From: Rhizaria sp. SCN 62-66
Lineage: Eukaryota; Rhizaria, unplaced
DNA: 64,000 nucleotides
NCBI GenBank assembly: GCA_001724265.1
Contig: MEDY01000114.1
Span: 1-64,000, forward strand
Reading direction: 5' to 3'
Part shown: one piece after another, positions 50,501 through 59,108 of the stretch
How the letters are laid out: the number at the start of each line of letters is the position of its first letter
How positions within the stretch are numbered: position 1 is the stretch's first letter
Position numbers and translations under genes: made by a program
The notes under the pieces: model-generated
The model's input: the letters and a program-made list of their open reading frames with translations, nothing else
Told to the model about the DNA's origin: nothing
Databases searched by the model: none

Positions 50501-53500
50501 AGCGACAGCTCGTCCGACTCGCCGTTCCTGCTGTACCTGCTCGCGCTGTGCCTCGCCGCCCGCGGCCTGCGCGCCCCCGCGCGCCGCCTGCTGTGCCGCT
50601 CGCTGACGCTCTTCCCGCTTAATCTTTCGGCCTGGCACCTGCTGCTCGCGCTCGCCGACCCGCCCCCGCTGGCCTCCCGCTCCCCCGCCCCGCCCCATAG
50701 TAGCCCTAACAGCGGACTCACGGCCGACCCGGCGACGGGCTTCGCCGCGGCGCCGCTGGCGGTGCCGGCGCACTGGGCGCTGCTACTGGCGCTGGCGCAG
50801 CACGTCGGCCGCGGGCTCGCGGTCCCGCCGCTGGCCGCCGCGGTGGCGGGCAGCGCCGTGCCGCTGCCGCTGCTCTCGATGCTCACGGGCGCCACTGCAG
50901 ACGAGCTCCTCGTCCCCGCCACCGGGGATAACGACGATGCCGACGGTGCAAACGGCGGCAAGGGGGCGGTGCGCGCGGACGCCTGGCCGTATCTCACTGC
51001 GCCGGGTGCGCTGCAGGCGGTGCTGCAGTGCATGGCCGCGCCCGCGCCCGACGAGAGCGTGCTCGCGCCCAACAACAGTACGTATATCTTGCACTTAATC
51101 AAAGACTCACTCAAATAGCAATTAACTTGGCGTCGCTCAATTCGCATCGTTGTATGCAATCGCTTGATTACCTGTATTCTGTTTTCTAACATGCTTCTCG
51201 CAATTCCGCTTACTTTCTTGCACTTCTTCAACAGAGCGCTGCCCGCTGTGGGGCGCATTCACCTCGGCACCGCCGCAGCTGCCGCGCGCGAGCCCCGCGG
51301 CGCTGCTGCCGGTGCCGCAGCACCACCCAGCCTCCGCGCTGCTGTCGTGCTGGGTCGCGCTGCTGCCCTGGTCGCTGCCGGCCCGCGCGCTGCGCCTGTG
51401 GCTCACTCTGCGCGGCGCAGACACGGACCCCGCGACGCTGGCGCCCATCCAGGACGGCGTCGCGCTCGCCGACCGCTCGACCTCGAAGTTTAGCCGCGTC
51501 GCCGAGCAGAAGCTAAGCCGCGGCGGTAACAAGCTAGGCGGTCACCGCGCTCGCGTGCCGCTGTCGTCGCTGCCGCTCGCCCCCGCCACGGTGCCGTTTT
51601 TCCCCGCCCCGCATCTGCCGCAGTACGTGCAGTCACTGCTCGCCGCCCACAGTCCCTCCATCGCCGGCGCCGCCGCTGCCCACGGTCACTCTGCGGGCGC
51701 GAGCGGCGTGGGCGGCGCGACGACGCTGTGCGCCGTGGCGCTGGCCGCAGTAAGCGCGACGCCGCTGCTGCTGCACCTGCACTCGCGCGCGCTGTCGACG
51801 GCGACCGTGGGCCGGCTCGACGACGCGGGGCTCGCCGCTGCGGTCACCGATGCCGCCGCCGCCGCCGCGGAGGCCGTCGCTGAGGCCGCCGAGGCCGCGC
51901 GCGCTCAGCTGCAGCAGACAGAGGCCGACGCTAACGCCGCCGCTAGCTCTGCAGAATATGCGCAGGCGCATGCACAGGCGCTGGTTGAGGATGCGCGGGA
52001 GGACGTTGCGGTAAGTGAGCGTGCGCTGCAGATTGTGACGGCCGCCGAGAACACCAAGAACGTCGGCTTCGGCGCCGGTGCCGCTGCGGGCGCGTCTAAG
52101 GGAGAGACTGTGGCCATGGACCCGGCCCTTACACTGGACACTTACAGCAACATCGGGCCTAGTACCTCGGGTGACAACAGCAGCAATGCCCTGAGTGTAA
52201 GTGCCTTCGCGACCGTGACGTACCCCTTAGACGGCCCCTCCGCGCTGAGCCTGTGTCCGCTCACGGCGCCCCTTGTCGCCCAGCAGGCCCTCAGCGGCCC
52301 CGTGCCAGCACCGCAGGTGGTGACCGAGCCGGTGTACCGCGCGGCCGCCGCGGGCGCCGGCGTGGGCGCGGCTGCGGGCGGCGAGCTGGACTGGCAATGG
52401 GGCGCTGCGCGCTGGGGCCGCGCCGTCGTTGACGTTGTCGCCGAACACATGGCGCGCACAAACCCCATCAGGTACGGCAACGCAAATGTTAGTTCTCTCT
52501 ATCGATGTAACGAACCTATCAATTTTACGTGCGTCTGTTTGCGCTGAATTACTGACTCAATCTTTGTTATTTTCTTGCCTGTTTGTTTGTTTGTTTATTT
52601 ATTTCGTGCTTGCAGCCCCGAGGGCCACTTAGCCGCAGCGCTACAGTCGCTCCTGGCGTCGCCGCTGCTGCCGCAGCGCCTGCCGCGCGTGCACTCGGCC
52701 GCGGCGGCCGCGCTGGAGCTGGGCCTGGGCTCGGCCTTGTCGTGGCGTCTGCTCGCGCTGTCAATCGACGATGCCGCCGCGCCCGTGCTCGAGGCCTACG
52801 CCAAGGCCGCGCAGTGCGCGCCGCTAGACTACGGGTACGCTCCACTACGAAACACCTTGAAAACATGCTGCGACTGTGTATCACGCGCACTCTGAGATGT
52901 TGCTTTGTTTGTCTTGTCACAGCATTTTGAAGACATCACTCATCTAGCTATTTGTTCTGTTTTGCTTTGTTTTTCTCAGTGCGCACCTGGCCGCGTCGGC
53001 CTTCTGCGCCGCGCTGACCATGTGGCCGCGCGCGCTGTACCACGCGCGCTCCGCCGCCGCGCTTGCGCCCTACGAGTCGGAGGTCTGGCTCAGCGTCGCG
53101 CACTGCGTCAGCGGGATGCGGTACGTAACAACAAATGCATTGCTTTACTGCATGGCTTATATCCTATTGTTAGCCTAGCCTCTGAATCGCGATATGTTTC
53201 ATCAATTCTATTTCCTCACCCTTCTTCTTCGAACACATGTTGCCCCCACCACGACCTCCCCCCGCAGCGGCCCCGCGGCTTCGGTGCCGTTCCTGACGCG
53301 CGGCCTGCAGCTGGGCGACCGCTCGCTGGCGCTGTCGTCGGCGCTACTCACGGCGGCGCGATGCTCGCTCTCGAGTGCCGCCGTGCTCGACGCCGTGCAG
53401 CGCGTCGAGGCGCGCTTCCCGTCCTGGCCCGCGCTGCTGGCGCACCCCGTTGGCCGCCGCGCCTTTGCGCTGCACTGCGCCTACGCGCTTCAGTCCGGGG

Positions 53501-53757
53501 ATGCGACCACGGCCGCCGAGCTCGCCGCCGCGCTCGCCGCAGACGCCGCGGGCGCGTACGCCGGCGTCGGCCGCGACCTGGCCCCCGCGGCGGTGGCCAT
53601 GGCGCTCGTGCAGCAGCGCGCCGCGCGCAAGCAGGAGTTGCTGCAGCAACAGGAGCAAGAACAGGAACAAGACCAGCAAGTCGCTGAGAACGGTGACGCT
53701 GAAGCCGCTGGCGACGGGGATGGGGATGGCGAAGAGGGCGACGGGATGTTCTTTTAA
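44544..53757 (+). CDS. APC8/CDC23-like TPR protein with very long low-complexity N-terminus
   Basis: Seven exons (44544-49398, 49573-50216, 50375-51077, 51235-52471, 52616-52834, 52980-53120, 53268-53757) give 2,762 residues with all junctions in frame. Residues 1 to about 1,500 are Gln/Ala/Ser/Gly-rich with repeated His-Gly-His motifs. From about 1,526 the sequence becomes helical. GELLGAMAALRAHGLSRAAA resembles the APC8 N-terminus. FLLYLLALCLAARGLRAPA plus FPLNLSAWHLLLAL (about 1,881-1,925) resembles its following TPR. In exons 5-7, AYAKAAQCAPLDYG, ALYHARSAAALAPYESEVWL and LTRGLQLGD align in order with C-terminal APC8 TPRs. APC8 is a scaffold subunit of the anaphase-promoting complex. The middle is divergent, and human CDC23 has only 597 residues, so this is a remote match. 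TAG at codon 108 is in frame. Stop is TAA. Confidence 0.55.
44865..44867 (+). other. In-frame TAG read as sense (APC8-like gene, codon 108)
   Basis: Codons run CAG GCT GCC AGC TAG GAC GAA GAC GAG, just after a Gln-rich tract. The frame then stays open for 1,510 codons. Confidence 0.75.
45397..48172 (+). repeat. Scattered GCYCACGGTCAC repeats encoding Ala-His-Gly-His
   Basis: At least a dozen near-identical copies lie in exon 1 of the APC8-like gene, at about 45398, 46259, 46354, 46812, 46992 and 48156, singly or in runs of two or three. They encode AHGHS, AHGHP and AHGHY. More copies occur at 51677 in exon 4 and in NPHP4 at 60057 and 63485. Confidence 0.8.
49399..49572 (+). other. Intron 1 of APC8-like gene
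   Basis: Donor AAATCG|GTACGA, acceptor CTCTTCACAG|CGG, 174 nt, phase 1. Confidence 0.75.
50217..50374 (+). other. Intron 2 of APC8-like gene
   Basis: Donor GCCGAG|GTCCGT, acceptor CCCCCTCAG|CCG, 158 nt, phase 0. The nearby GTACAC four bases on would shift the frame into a TGA, so GTCCGT is the consistent donor. Confidence 0.6.
51078..51234 (+). other. Intron 3 of APC8-like gene
   Basis: Donor AACAACA|GTACGT, acceptor TTCTTCAACAG|AGC, 157 nt, phase 1. Confidence 0.75.
52472..52615 (+). other. Intron 4 of APC8-like gene
   Basis: Donor ATCAG|GTACGG, acceptor GTGCTTGCAG|CCC, 144 nt, phase 2, T-rich with a GTTT run. Confidence 0.8.
52835..52979 (+). other. Intron 5 of APC8-like gene
   Basis: Donor TACGG|GTACGC, acceptor TTTTTCTCAG|TGC, 145 nt, phase 2. 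Confidence 0.8.
53121..53267 (+). other. Intron 6 of APC8-like gene
   Basis: Donor GATGCG|GTACGT, acceptor CCCCCCGCAG|CGG, 147 nt, phase 2. Confidence 0.8.
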
Positions 53758-54245
53758 CGCGGCTTAACTGTGCTGATTTGGATTTAAATATAAGATTGAT
53801 ACTTGTATCGCTACATTAGATTGATATCTTCTACGAAAAGGCAATACACTTTCGTATTTCATGCTGAATAAAGCTGAATGTTAGTTGCTGTGGTACAAAT
53901 GGTGTATTATTTATGTTTTTGAAAAGCAGCGTGACACTCACTCCTGCTACTAATAAAACAGCATTGGGTAATGCATGTCGGCACAGCATCAATAGTGTTC
54001 AATGATCATTTGCAAACGGACAAAAGAAACTACTGAGTCTTGAGACGTGACCATCCAAGTCAATACTTGACTGTCCTTTGAAAGAAAACAACAGGGCAAT
54101 GTGAAGTGAAATCAGCATAAACAACTACTAAAAAAAACAATATTTCTAGAAAACGTCTTGAAAGCGACGGAGTGGACAAAATCAAGTAAGATGTGTAAAC
54201 AAAGGAAACGCGAACGCTTGAGTTCAGCGGCGTCGGCGTCTCGCT
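53758..54245. other. Convergent 3' region
   Basis: AT-rich gap between the APC8-like gene and the minus-strand gene that follows. No gene is recognised. Confidence 0.5.
53867..53872 (+). promoter_or_regulatory. AATAAA polyadenylation signal of APC8-like gene
   Basis: Hexamer 110 nt after the TAA in AT-rich sequence. Confidence 0.5.
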
Positions 54246-55052
54246 TTACCGGGACTGCTTGAACTCGCGGCGCGCGTAGTGGGTGAACATGCTGCCGGCA
54301 GGCTTGACGAGCTGCGCTGGGTAGGGGTCGTTGACGAGCGGCGCCGTGCGCGCGGCGTCGAAGCGCGTGGCACCGCGGTTCACGACGGGCGAATGCGAAA
54401 CAAGCGCGGGCGTCTGGGGGCGGAAGTCGGTCGCGTCGGCCAGCACCTCGGGGCCCAGATACTGCCCGTTCGAGTGCGACTTGTACTCGCGAAAGCGCTG
54501 CGTGCTGCCCGTTGGCGGCGCGACCGTGGGCGGCACGATGCGCACGGTGAAGGGCGCGGGCTTGCCGCCCTCGGTCGACGGCGACTGATGGTATGCCCAC
54601 GGCGCGCGGCCGGAGGACCAGGTCGCCTCGGAGTGGCGGGTAATCGTATTCTGGTGCAGGTTCGGGAAGCGGTAGTTGAGCCCCGGGACGCCGCGGTAAG
54701 AGTTGTAGTCGGGCACGGAGTAGTCGGGGCCGGGCTTGGTGTAGTACTGCTCGACGAACTGGTCGCGGCGCGCGGGGCGGCTCCACGACGCGGACGCAGG
54801 CAGCGCAGCGGCGGAGCCCGACGCGGACATCGCGGCGGGCGCCAACGCGCTCGCCGCGGCGGGCGCGGGCACGCCGTGCGACGCGTAGTACGCGTTCAGA
54901 GACTGGGTCGCGAAGGCGTTGTTGGCGGGGGCGGTGCTGGGCCGCGCGCCGGCGGTGGCCGAGAACGAGGACGAAGACGACGTCGCAGAGCGCTGGGTGG
55001 AGGCGAACTGCTGCGTGGCCACAAAGGGCGCAGCAACGGCGTAGGCTGACAT
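54246..55052 (-). CDS. Unrecognised 268-residue protein, Ser/Ala-rich N-terminus and Tyr/Pro/Trp-rich C-terminus
   Basis: Single exon with an ATG at 55052 and TAA at 54248-54246. Residues 1 to about 95 are Ser/Ala/Thr-rich and probably disordered. From about residue 96 the sequence is conserved-looking but not globular in pattern. It has short aromatic/proline motifs such as QFVEQYYTKPGPDYSVPDYN, GLNYRFPNLHQN, SGRAPWAYHQSP, RFREYKSHSNGQYLG and SMFTHYARREFKQSR. No transmembrane segment, signal peptide or enzyme motif is seen. The style resembles small axonemal microtubule-associated proteins, but this is only an impression. An upstream in-frame ATG at 55115 would add 21 residues from a leader-like stretch. 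The codon bias matches neighbouring genes, so it is likely real. Confidence 0.7.
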   Translation of the reverse strand: MSAYAVAAPFVATQQFASTQRSATSSSSSFSATAGARPSTAPANNAFATQSLNAYYASHGVPAPAAASALAPAAMSASGSAAALPASASWSRPARRDQFVEQYYTKPGPDYSVPDYNSYRGVPGLNYRFPNLHQNTITRHSEATWSSGRAPWAYHQSPSTEGGKPAPFTVRIVPPTVAPPTGSTQRFREYKSHSNGQYLGPEVLADATDFRPQTPALVSHSPVVNRGATRFDAARTAPLVNDPYPAQLVKPAGSMFTHYARREFKQSR

Positions 55053-55849
55053 TGTGCTGTGAGTCGGAATACGGCAGAGAGAGTGGAAAATGTGGGGCGA
55101 AAAGGGAAAGATCACATGGTGAGGAGTGAGAGGGATACGGTTGTGAGATATGCATACTGAGCAGGTATTAACATGTTAATAAATGAGACAAGTGTAAAAA
55201 AGACTTAATTGTGCGCTGAATACAGCACAACACTTCCATCCACGGTCGTTACACAGCAAGAACGAAGGAAACAATATGGGTGCGTTTCAGCAGTTTCGTC
55301 TTGATTGCTGTAGGGTGTCTCAGGTCGATCACTTTTTGGTCACTCTTCGGTCTCTGGTCCGATATGACCGTGAGCAGGGTTTTGGCCCAGCAAAATTAAG
55401 CCGCACTTGTCTGCGAGCATTTTTTCTCAGGAGGCTTTTGTGTGGTGTGCAATAGGGTAATACGATCATGAATATCTTTTATATTTTGTCGAGTGTTATG
55501 TCTATATTGCCATCTGCGTCCCACGTTGAGCAGACCTTTGTAGACGCCGCTGCAGCCTTAAACAGTCGCGCCCAGGTGGTTCGGTAGCCAACTCACCTGG
55601 TCACACTTTGAGTGCATCCACGGCCCTGCTGTTGCAAGTGTTAACAATTTAGCCAACGTTCATCGATGGCTTGTTGGTTATTCTATGCGCCTGTATTGGT
55701 CCTGCTTCAAACACATTTACCTGCGATCTGTGGCCGCTTGCAATAGCCGCTCCCCCAACAACGTGCCAAGCAATCACCTTTCCCTTTGCTTATTATCTCT
55801 TCCTACTCGCTTTACTGTCTCATTCTGCTGTTGTGTTGCTGCTGCGTAG
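55053..55849. promoter_or_regulatory. Divergent promoter region before the Rieske gene
   Basis: 797 bp of mixed composition between two start codons, C/T-rich over the last 100 bp before the Rieske ATG. It contains the hairpin listed separately. No tRNA or other RNA gene is recognised. Confidence 0.4.
55572..55600. repeat. Imperfect hairpin upstream of the Rieske gene
   Basis: CCAGGTG (55572-55578) pairs with CACCTGG (55594-55600). Inside this, GTT and GG pair with AAC and CC around a 3-nt loop, with one bulge on each side. Confidence 0.5.
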
Positions 55850-56572
55850 ATGCTTGCTCGTACCCTCAAGCGCGTCTCCACCGCTGTCCCCGCGGTGTCG
55901 TCCGTCGCTGCGCGCACCTTCGCCTCCGGCGGCCACCCTTCGATCAAGACCAACTACGCTGACCCCAAGCTCCAGGACTACTACGCGCAGACCGCGAAGC
56001 TCGGCGGTGTTGACCAGTACAACACCACTGACGGCCTTCTCGAGAAGAACATGCTCGACTCGTCCTACCCCGACACCCGCCCCATGCACTACATCGCCCT
56101 GAACTCCACCAAGGCCATGTACGCCGGCCTCGCCCGCGCCGGTGTGTGCAAGCTCGTCGCCCAGATGTCCGCCTCGGCCGACGTCCTCGCGCTCGCCTCG
56201 ATCGAGGTCAACATCTCCGGCTTTGCCGAGGGCACTAACACCACGGTCAAGTGGCGCGGCAAGCCCATCTTCATCAAGCACCGCACTCCCGCCGAGATCG
56301 CGCGCGCTAAGGAGGACGACAAGGCCGTGCTCCGCGACCAGGAGGCCGACTCTGCCCGCGTCGTCGACGACAAGTGGCTCATCGTCATCGGCATCTGCAC
56401 CCACCTCGGCTGCGTCCCCATCCCCGGCGCCGGCGAGTACCCCGGTGGCTTCTTCTGCCCCTGCCACGGCTCCCACTACGACTCCTCGGGCCGCATCCGC
56501 AAGGGCCCCGCCCCGCTCAACCTCGAGGTCCCCGCCTACAAGATGAACGGCGACATGCTCACTATCGGCTAA
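55850..56572 (+). CDS. UQCRFS1: Cytochrome bc1 complex Rieske iron-sulfur protein, mitochondrial
   Basis: Nuclear-encoded subunit of respiratory complex III that carries electrons from ubiquinol to cytochrome c1 through a 2Fe-2S cluster in the intermembrane space. It has 240 residues in a single exon. Residues 1-26 ([25 protein letters not shown]) form a classic Arg/Ser presequence. The membrane anchor region spans about 70-115 and is followed by the hinge. Cluster motifs are CTHLGC at 183-188 and CPCHGSHYD at 203-211. They contain the two Cys and two His ligands plus the disulfide Cys pair. [12 protein letters not shown] follows as in the family. Length is normal, with no low-complexity insert. 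Codon use is strongly biased to C-ending codons, as for a highly expressed gene. Stop is TAA. Confidence 0.96.
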   Translation: MLARTLKRVSTAVPAVSSVAARTFASGGHPSIKTNYADPKLQDYYAQTAKLGGVDQYNTTDGLLEKNMLDSSYPDTRPMHYIALNSTKAMYAGLARAGVCKLVAQMSASADVLALASIEVNISGFAEGTNTTVKWRGKPIFIKHRTPAEIARAKEDDKAVLRDQEADSARVVDDKWLIVIGICTHLGCVPIPGAGEYPGGFFCPCHGSHYDSSGRIRKGPAPLNLEVPAYKMNGDMLTIG

Positions 56573-57554
56573 GCAGTGTGCGACTTGCGGACATGCGCCG
56601 CAGTACAGCAAGCATGATAGCGCAGCTCAGCAGACGACTACTTCAGTCCGTATGGCTGATGCTGTGTCAAGGGGATTGGGGAGCAACAAACGCGCGAGCG
56701 CAGTCTTTCTCGAAAATCAGCGACAGAAAGCTTGTGTTTGCGTGTCTGTTGCAAACACTTGAATGACGACGATGACGACGACCCTGTAGCGCCTAAAGCT
56801 GCGGAGGTGGACGGAAAGAGTCATATTTAAACAGTACGTGCGTATACAATATGTATGTCTACGCATGTACTGTCACCATTCTCGCGACGAAATCACGACG
56901 CGCAACGAAACAACACTCAACACAACGCAAACGCACCACGACACAGACCTATCGAAGCACACAGTCACTTAATTTGTTTTTCCCTTCCCCTCGTCGGTCG
57001 GTCGGTGCCCATCACGGGCACAGCTGCTCAATCGCGCCCGCCGCGCGCCCGCCCCGTTTGGGCGCGCGCGGCCTGGCCCGGCACGGCGGCCACGCTGCTC
57101 TGTGGCGGCGCCGACTGCGCTCGGCGCTGCCGGGGCTGCGACTGTGTCCCGCTCTCTGTGGCGCTGTGTGTTGTTGTGCACATGTGTGTGACAATGAATG
57201 TTGTTGTCGGCGTGGGAATGGCAACTAAAACAGTATAACAACAAAAACACAATAATATTCAATAAATATTCTTTCTTTTTATCAACACTAACGTCTCAAT
57301 ACCGTTAATATCAACCGCTTGCATCTTATGTCTGCCTCCCTTGTTTTCAAATTCTGCAATTTGTGTAGTCAATGTTCTGTAATGACATGTATTGATTGAT
57401 TAAATAGAAGCATATAATATTATATTTTGATATGTTTTCTTGTTTGTGGAATATCTTTTAACCTCCAACCTCAGCCACATTCTAAATAGATGGCGTTCCT
57501 AACACGTTCTAACCGGTTGGTTGATACTTAAACTACTCGACTGTGCTGAGATGC
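56573..57554. other. Convergent intergenic region, 980 bp, with a GC-rich island
   Basis: Mostly AT-rich sequence between the Rieske stop and the mS25 stop. A GC-rich island at about 57000-57160 stands out and is listed separately. Short open frames (for example 56855-57238) have no recognisable product. Confidence 0.5.
57005..57131. ncRNA. Candidate structured RNA: three consecutive strong hairpins in a GC-rich island
   Basis: Hairpin 1: GTGCCC (57005-57010) with GGGCAC (57016-57021). Hairpin 2: CGCGCGCCC (57042-57050) with GGGCGCGCG (57060-57068), 9 perfect pairs. Hairpin 3: 57104-57114 with 57121-57131, 11 pairs including one G-T. The island is flanked by AT-rich DNA. The class is unknown, and high GC alone could produce some of this. 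Confidence 0.3.
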
Positions 57555-58422
57555 TTACGCGGTCTCGTCGGCAGCCTTGACACGCGGAGCGGTGAGCGTG
57601 GCGCGCAGCTCGGCGGCGAAGAGCTCGGGCAGCGACGCAACGAGCGCGTCCTGGTCCTTGATGTCGCCGGGGGGCAGCGCAACGGTGCCCTTCTTGGTGA
57701 GGGTGAGCAGCGTGCGCACGGGCGGCGCCAGGGCGGGCATCTCGGGCGTGGGGAACTGCTCCGCGGCCTCCTTGCCCTGCGCAGTAGCGATGAGCTTGGC
57801 GTAGATCTCGCTCGAGTCGAGCTTGGCAGTGTGCAGGACGGCGTTGGTGCCATCCGAGAAGATGGCGTTGATGCTCGACACGGCGTCGGGCGTCGACGTG
57901 CGCGTGACCTCGAACTCGGCAGTGGGGTTGTAGTACTTGAACGACGGGAGACGGTTGCTTGTGAAGTGGCTGTGTGCCAGTGACGGGATGGAAGGAGAGC
58001 AAGGGAAGAGAATGCAGAATGCGATGTGGTGATGGGGTGAGAGGATGGTTTGTGCAAGTGGCGTAGAAGCGGGAGATGAAGCATGATGACAGCAAGAGTT
58101 TAAAAATCGGTAGAGAACATCGCACGGTTCAACAGCATAGTGCATGCATCGCGCTTCGTTGCTTGGCGAAGCTCACAGCGCTGGCGAGCGAGAGTAAAGG
58201 GAAGAGAGCGTACCGGAGGCCAGCGTGGTCCATGCCGTGCTTGGTGGTGGTGTTGATCTCGAACTTGATGACCTTGGGACAAATGGGCTCGAACATCTTC
58301 ATGTGGGCAATGGTCAGGCCGCGGGACGCATTGAGGTTGAGCACGTTGCAGGGGTTACCGCGGACCTTGGCGACCTTCTTGGCGGCCACCTTGCCGGACT
58401 TCTTGATCACCTTGGCGGACAT
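57555..58422 (-). CDS. Mitochondrial small ribosomal subunit protein mS25-like (L51/S25/CI-B8 fold)
   Basis: Exons 58422-58214 and 57969-57555 join in phase 2 to give 207 residues. The N-terminus MSAKVIKKSGKVAAKKVAK is Lys-rich and may target the protein to mitochondria or bind rRNA. The block KVIKFEINTTTKHGMDHAGLR plus, across the junction, NRLPSFKYYNPTAEFEVTR matches the pattern in mS25. There a strand ending in N-x-H-G is followed by a helix and then P-x-x-x-Y-x-NP before the last strand. The C-terminal about 80 residues (KLIATAQGKEAAEQF onward) are an extension. mL43 and the complex I subunit NDUFA2 share the fold and are the main alternatives. Stop is TAA. It shares a divergent gap with NPHP4. 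Confidence 0.6.
57970..58213 (-). other. Spliceosomal intron of mS25-like gene
   Basis: Donor CCTCCG|GTACGC, acceptor GGCACACAG|CCAC, 244 nt, the longest here. CG plus C makes the Arg codon at the junction. Confidence 0.8.
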
Positions 58423-59108
58423 GGTTCTCGACAGGGAAGAACGAGTAGTGTGTGCGTGTGCGCGGAAAGCGGGCTGGAAGGAGTGAACAGTGCAAGGCTG
58501 CGGGGGAAACGCGCGCAGACCAGACTAAAGGGTGGTAGGGGGGCGGAAGCGGCGACTGTAGCGAGAGTATGTGACACGGTGCGAGGGGGGCGAATTTAAG
58601 TAGGCAAAGGTCGGGGGTGAACGAACGAAGCGCAACAAATGAAAAATAATAAGATAGAATACCACAATTTGATTATGGACTTAGAGTTTAAAGTCCTAAA
58701 CACTGAGTGTGTGTCGAGATATTCCCGCTGCAAGTTGCCGCTATTTTCCCTCTGTCTCTGGCCTGCTTGACTGCTGTCGTCGGTGACTGTGTCCGGCTTT
58801 ATTTTCGGCCCACCACAAAAGCAAATTTGACCAGCCCTCTTGGCTGGCCAACGGTTAGAAGAAGGGTTTGACTGGGAGGTGCAAAAGACGATTCGCCCTA
58901 GAGTATAATCACCGTTAATGAGAATAAGAGCGTGCGCATATGAATTATATGAGTGTTTTAGTTGTGTTATTTCAAATCAATTTCTATCGCGTCTCACCTT
59001 GCCCCTTGTGCGCTCCATGTCCGTTTCTCCCACAGCCGCTCGCGTTCTTTACTCTCAGTTCCACCGTTTCGCTCCCAGCTCGACCCCGCGACACTCTGCG
59101 CCGCCGCG
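58423..59108. promoter_or_regulatory. Divergent promoter region of mS25-like gene and NPHP4
   Basis: 686 bp. It contains a 6-bp hairpin, CCAGCC (58831-58836) with GGCTGG (58842-58847), and a C/T-rich leader before the NPHP4 ATG. No RNA gene is recognised. Confidence 0.4.

Noticed and set aside
56763-56980. Small frame starting ATG ACG ACG ATG and containing a TAG after the Rieske gene
   Set aside because: About 70 codons with no conservation signal, within chance expectation once TAG is allowed.
56855-57238. 127-codon frame crossing the GC-rich island
   Set aside because: Two overlapping frames are equally open, neither has family motifs, and the AT-rich half has no coding bias. A structured RNA explanation is at least as good.
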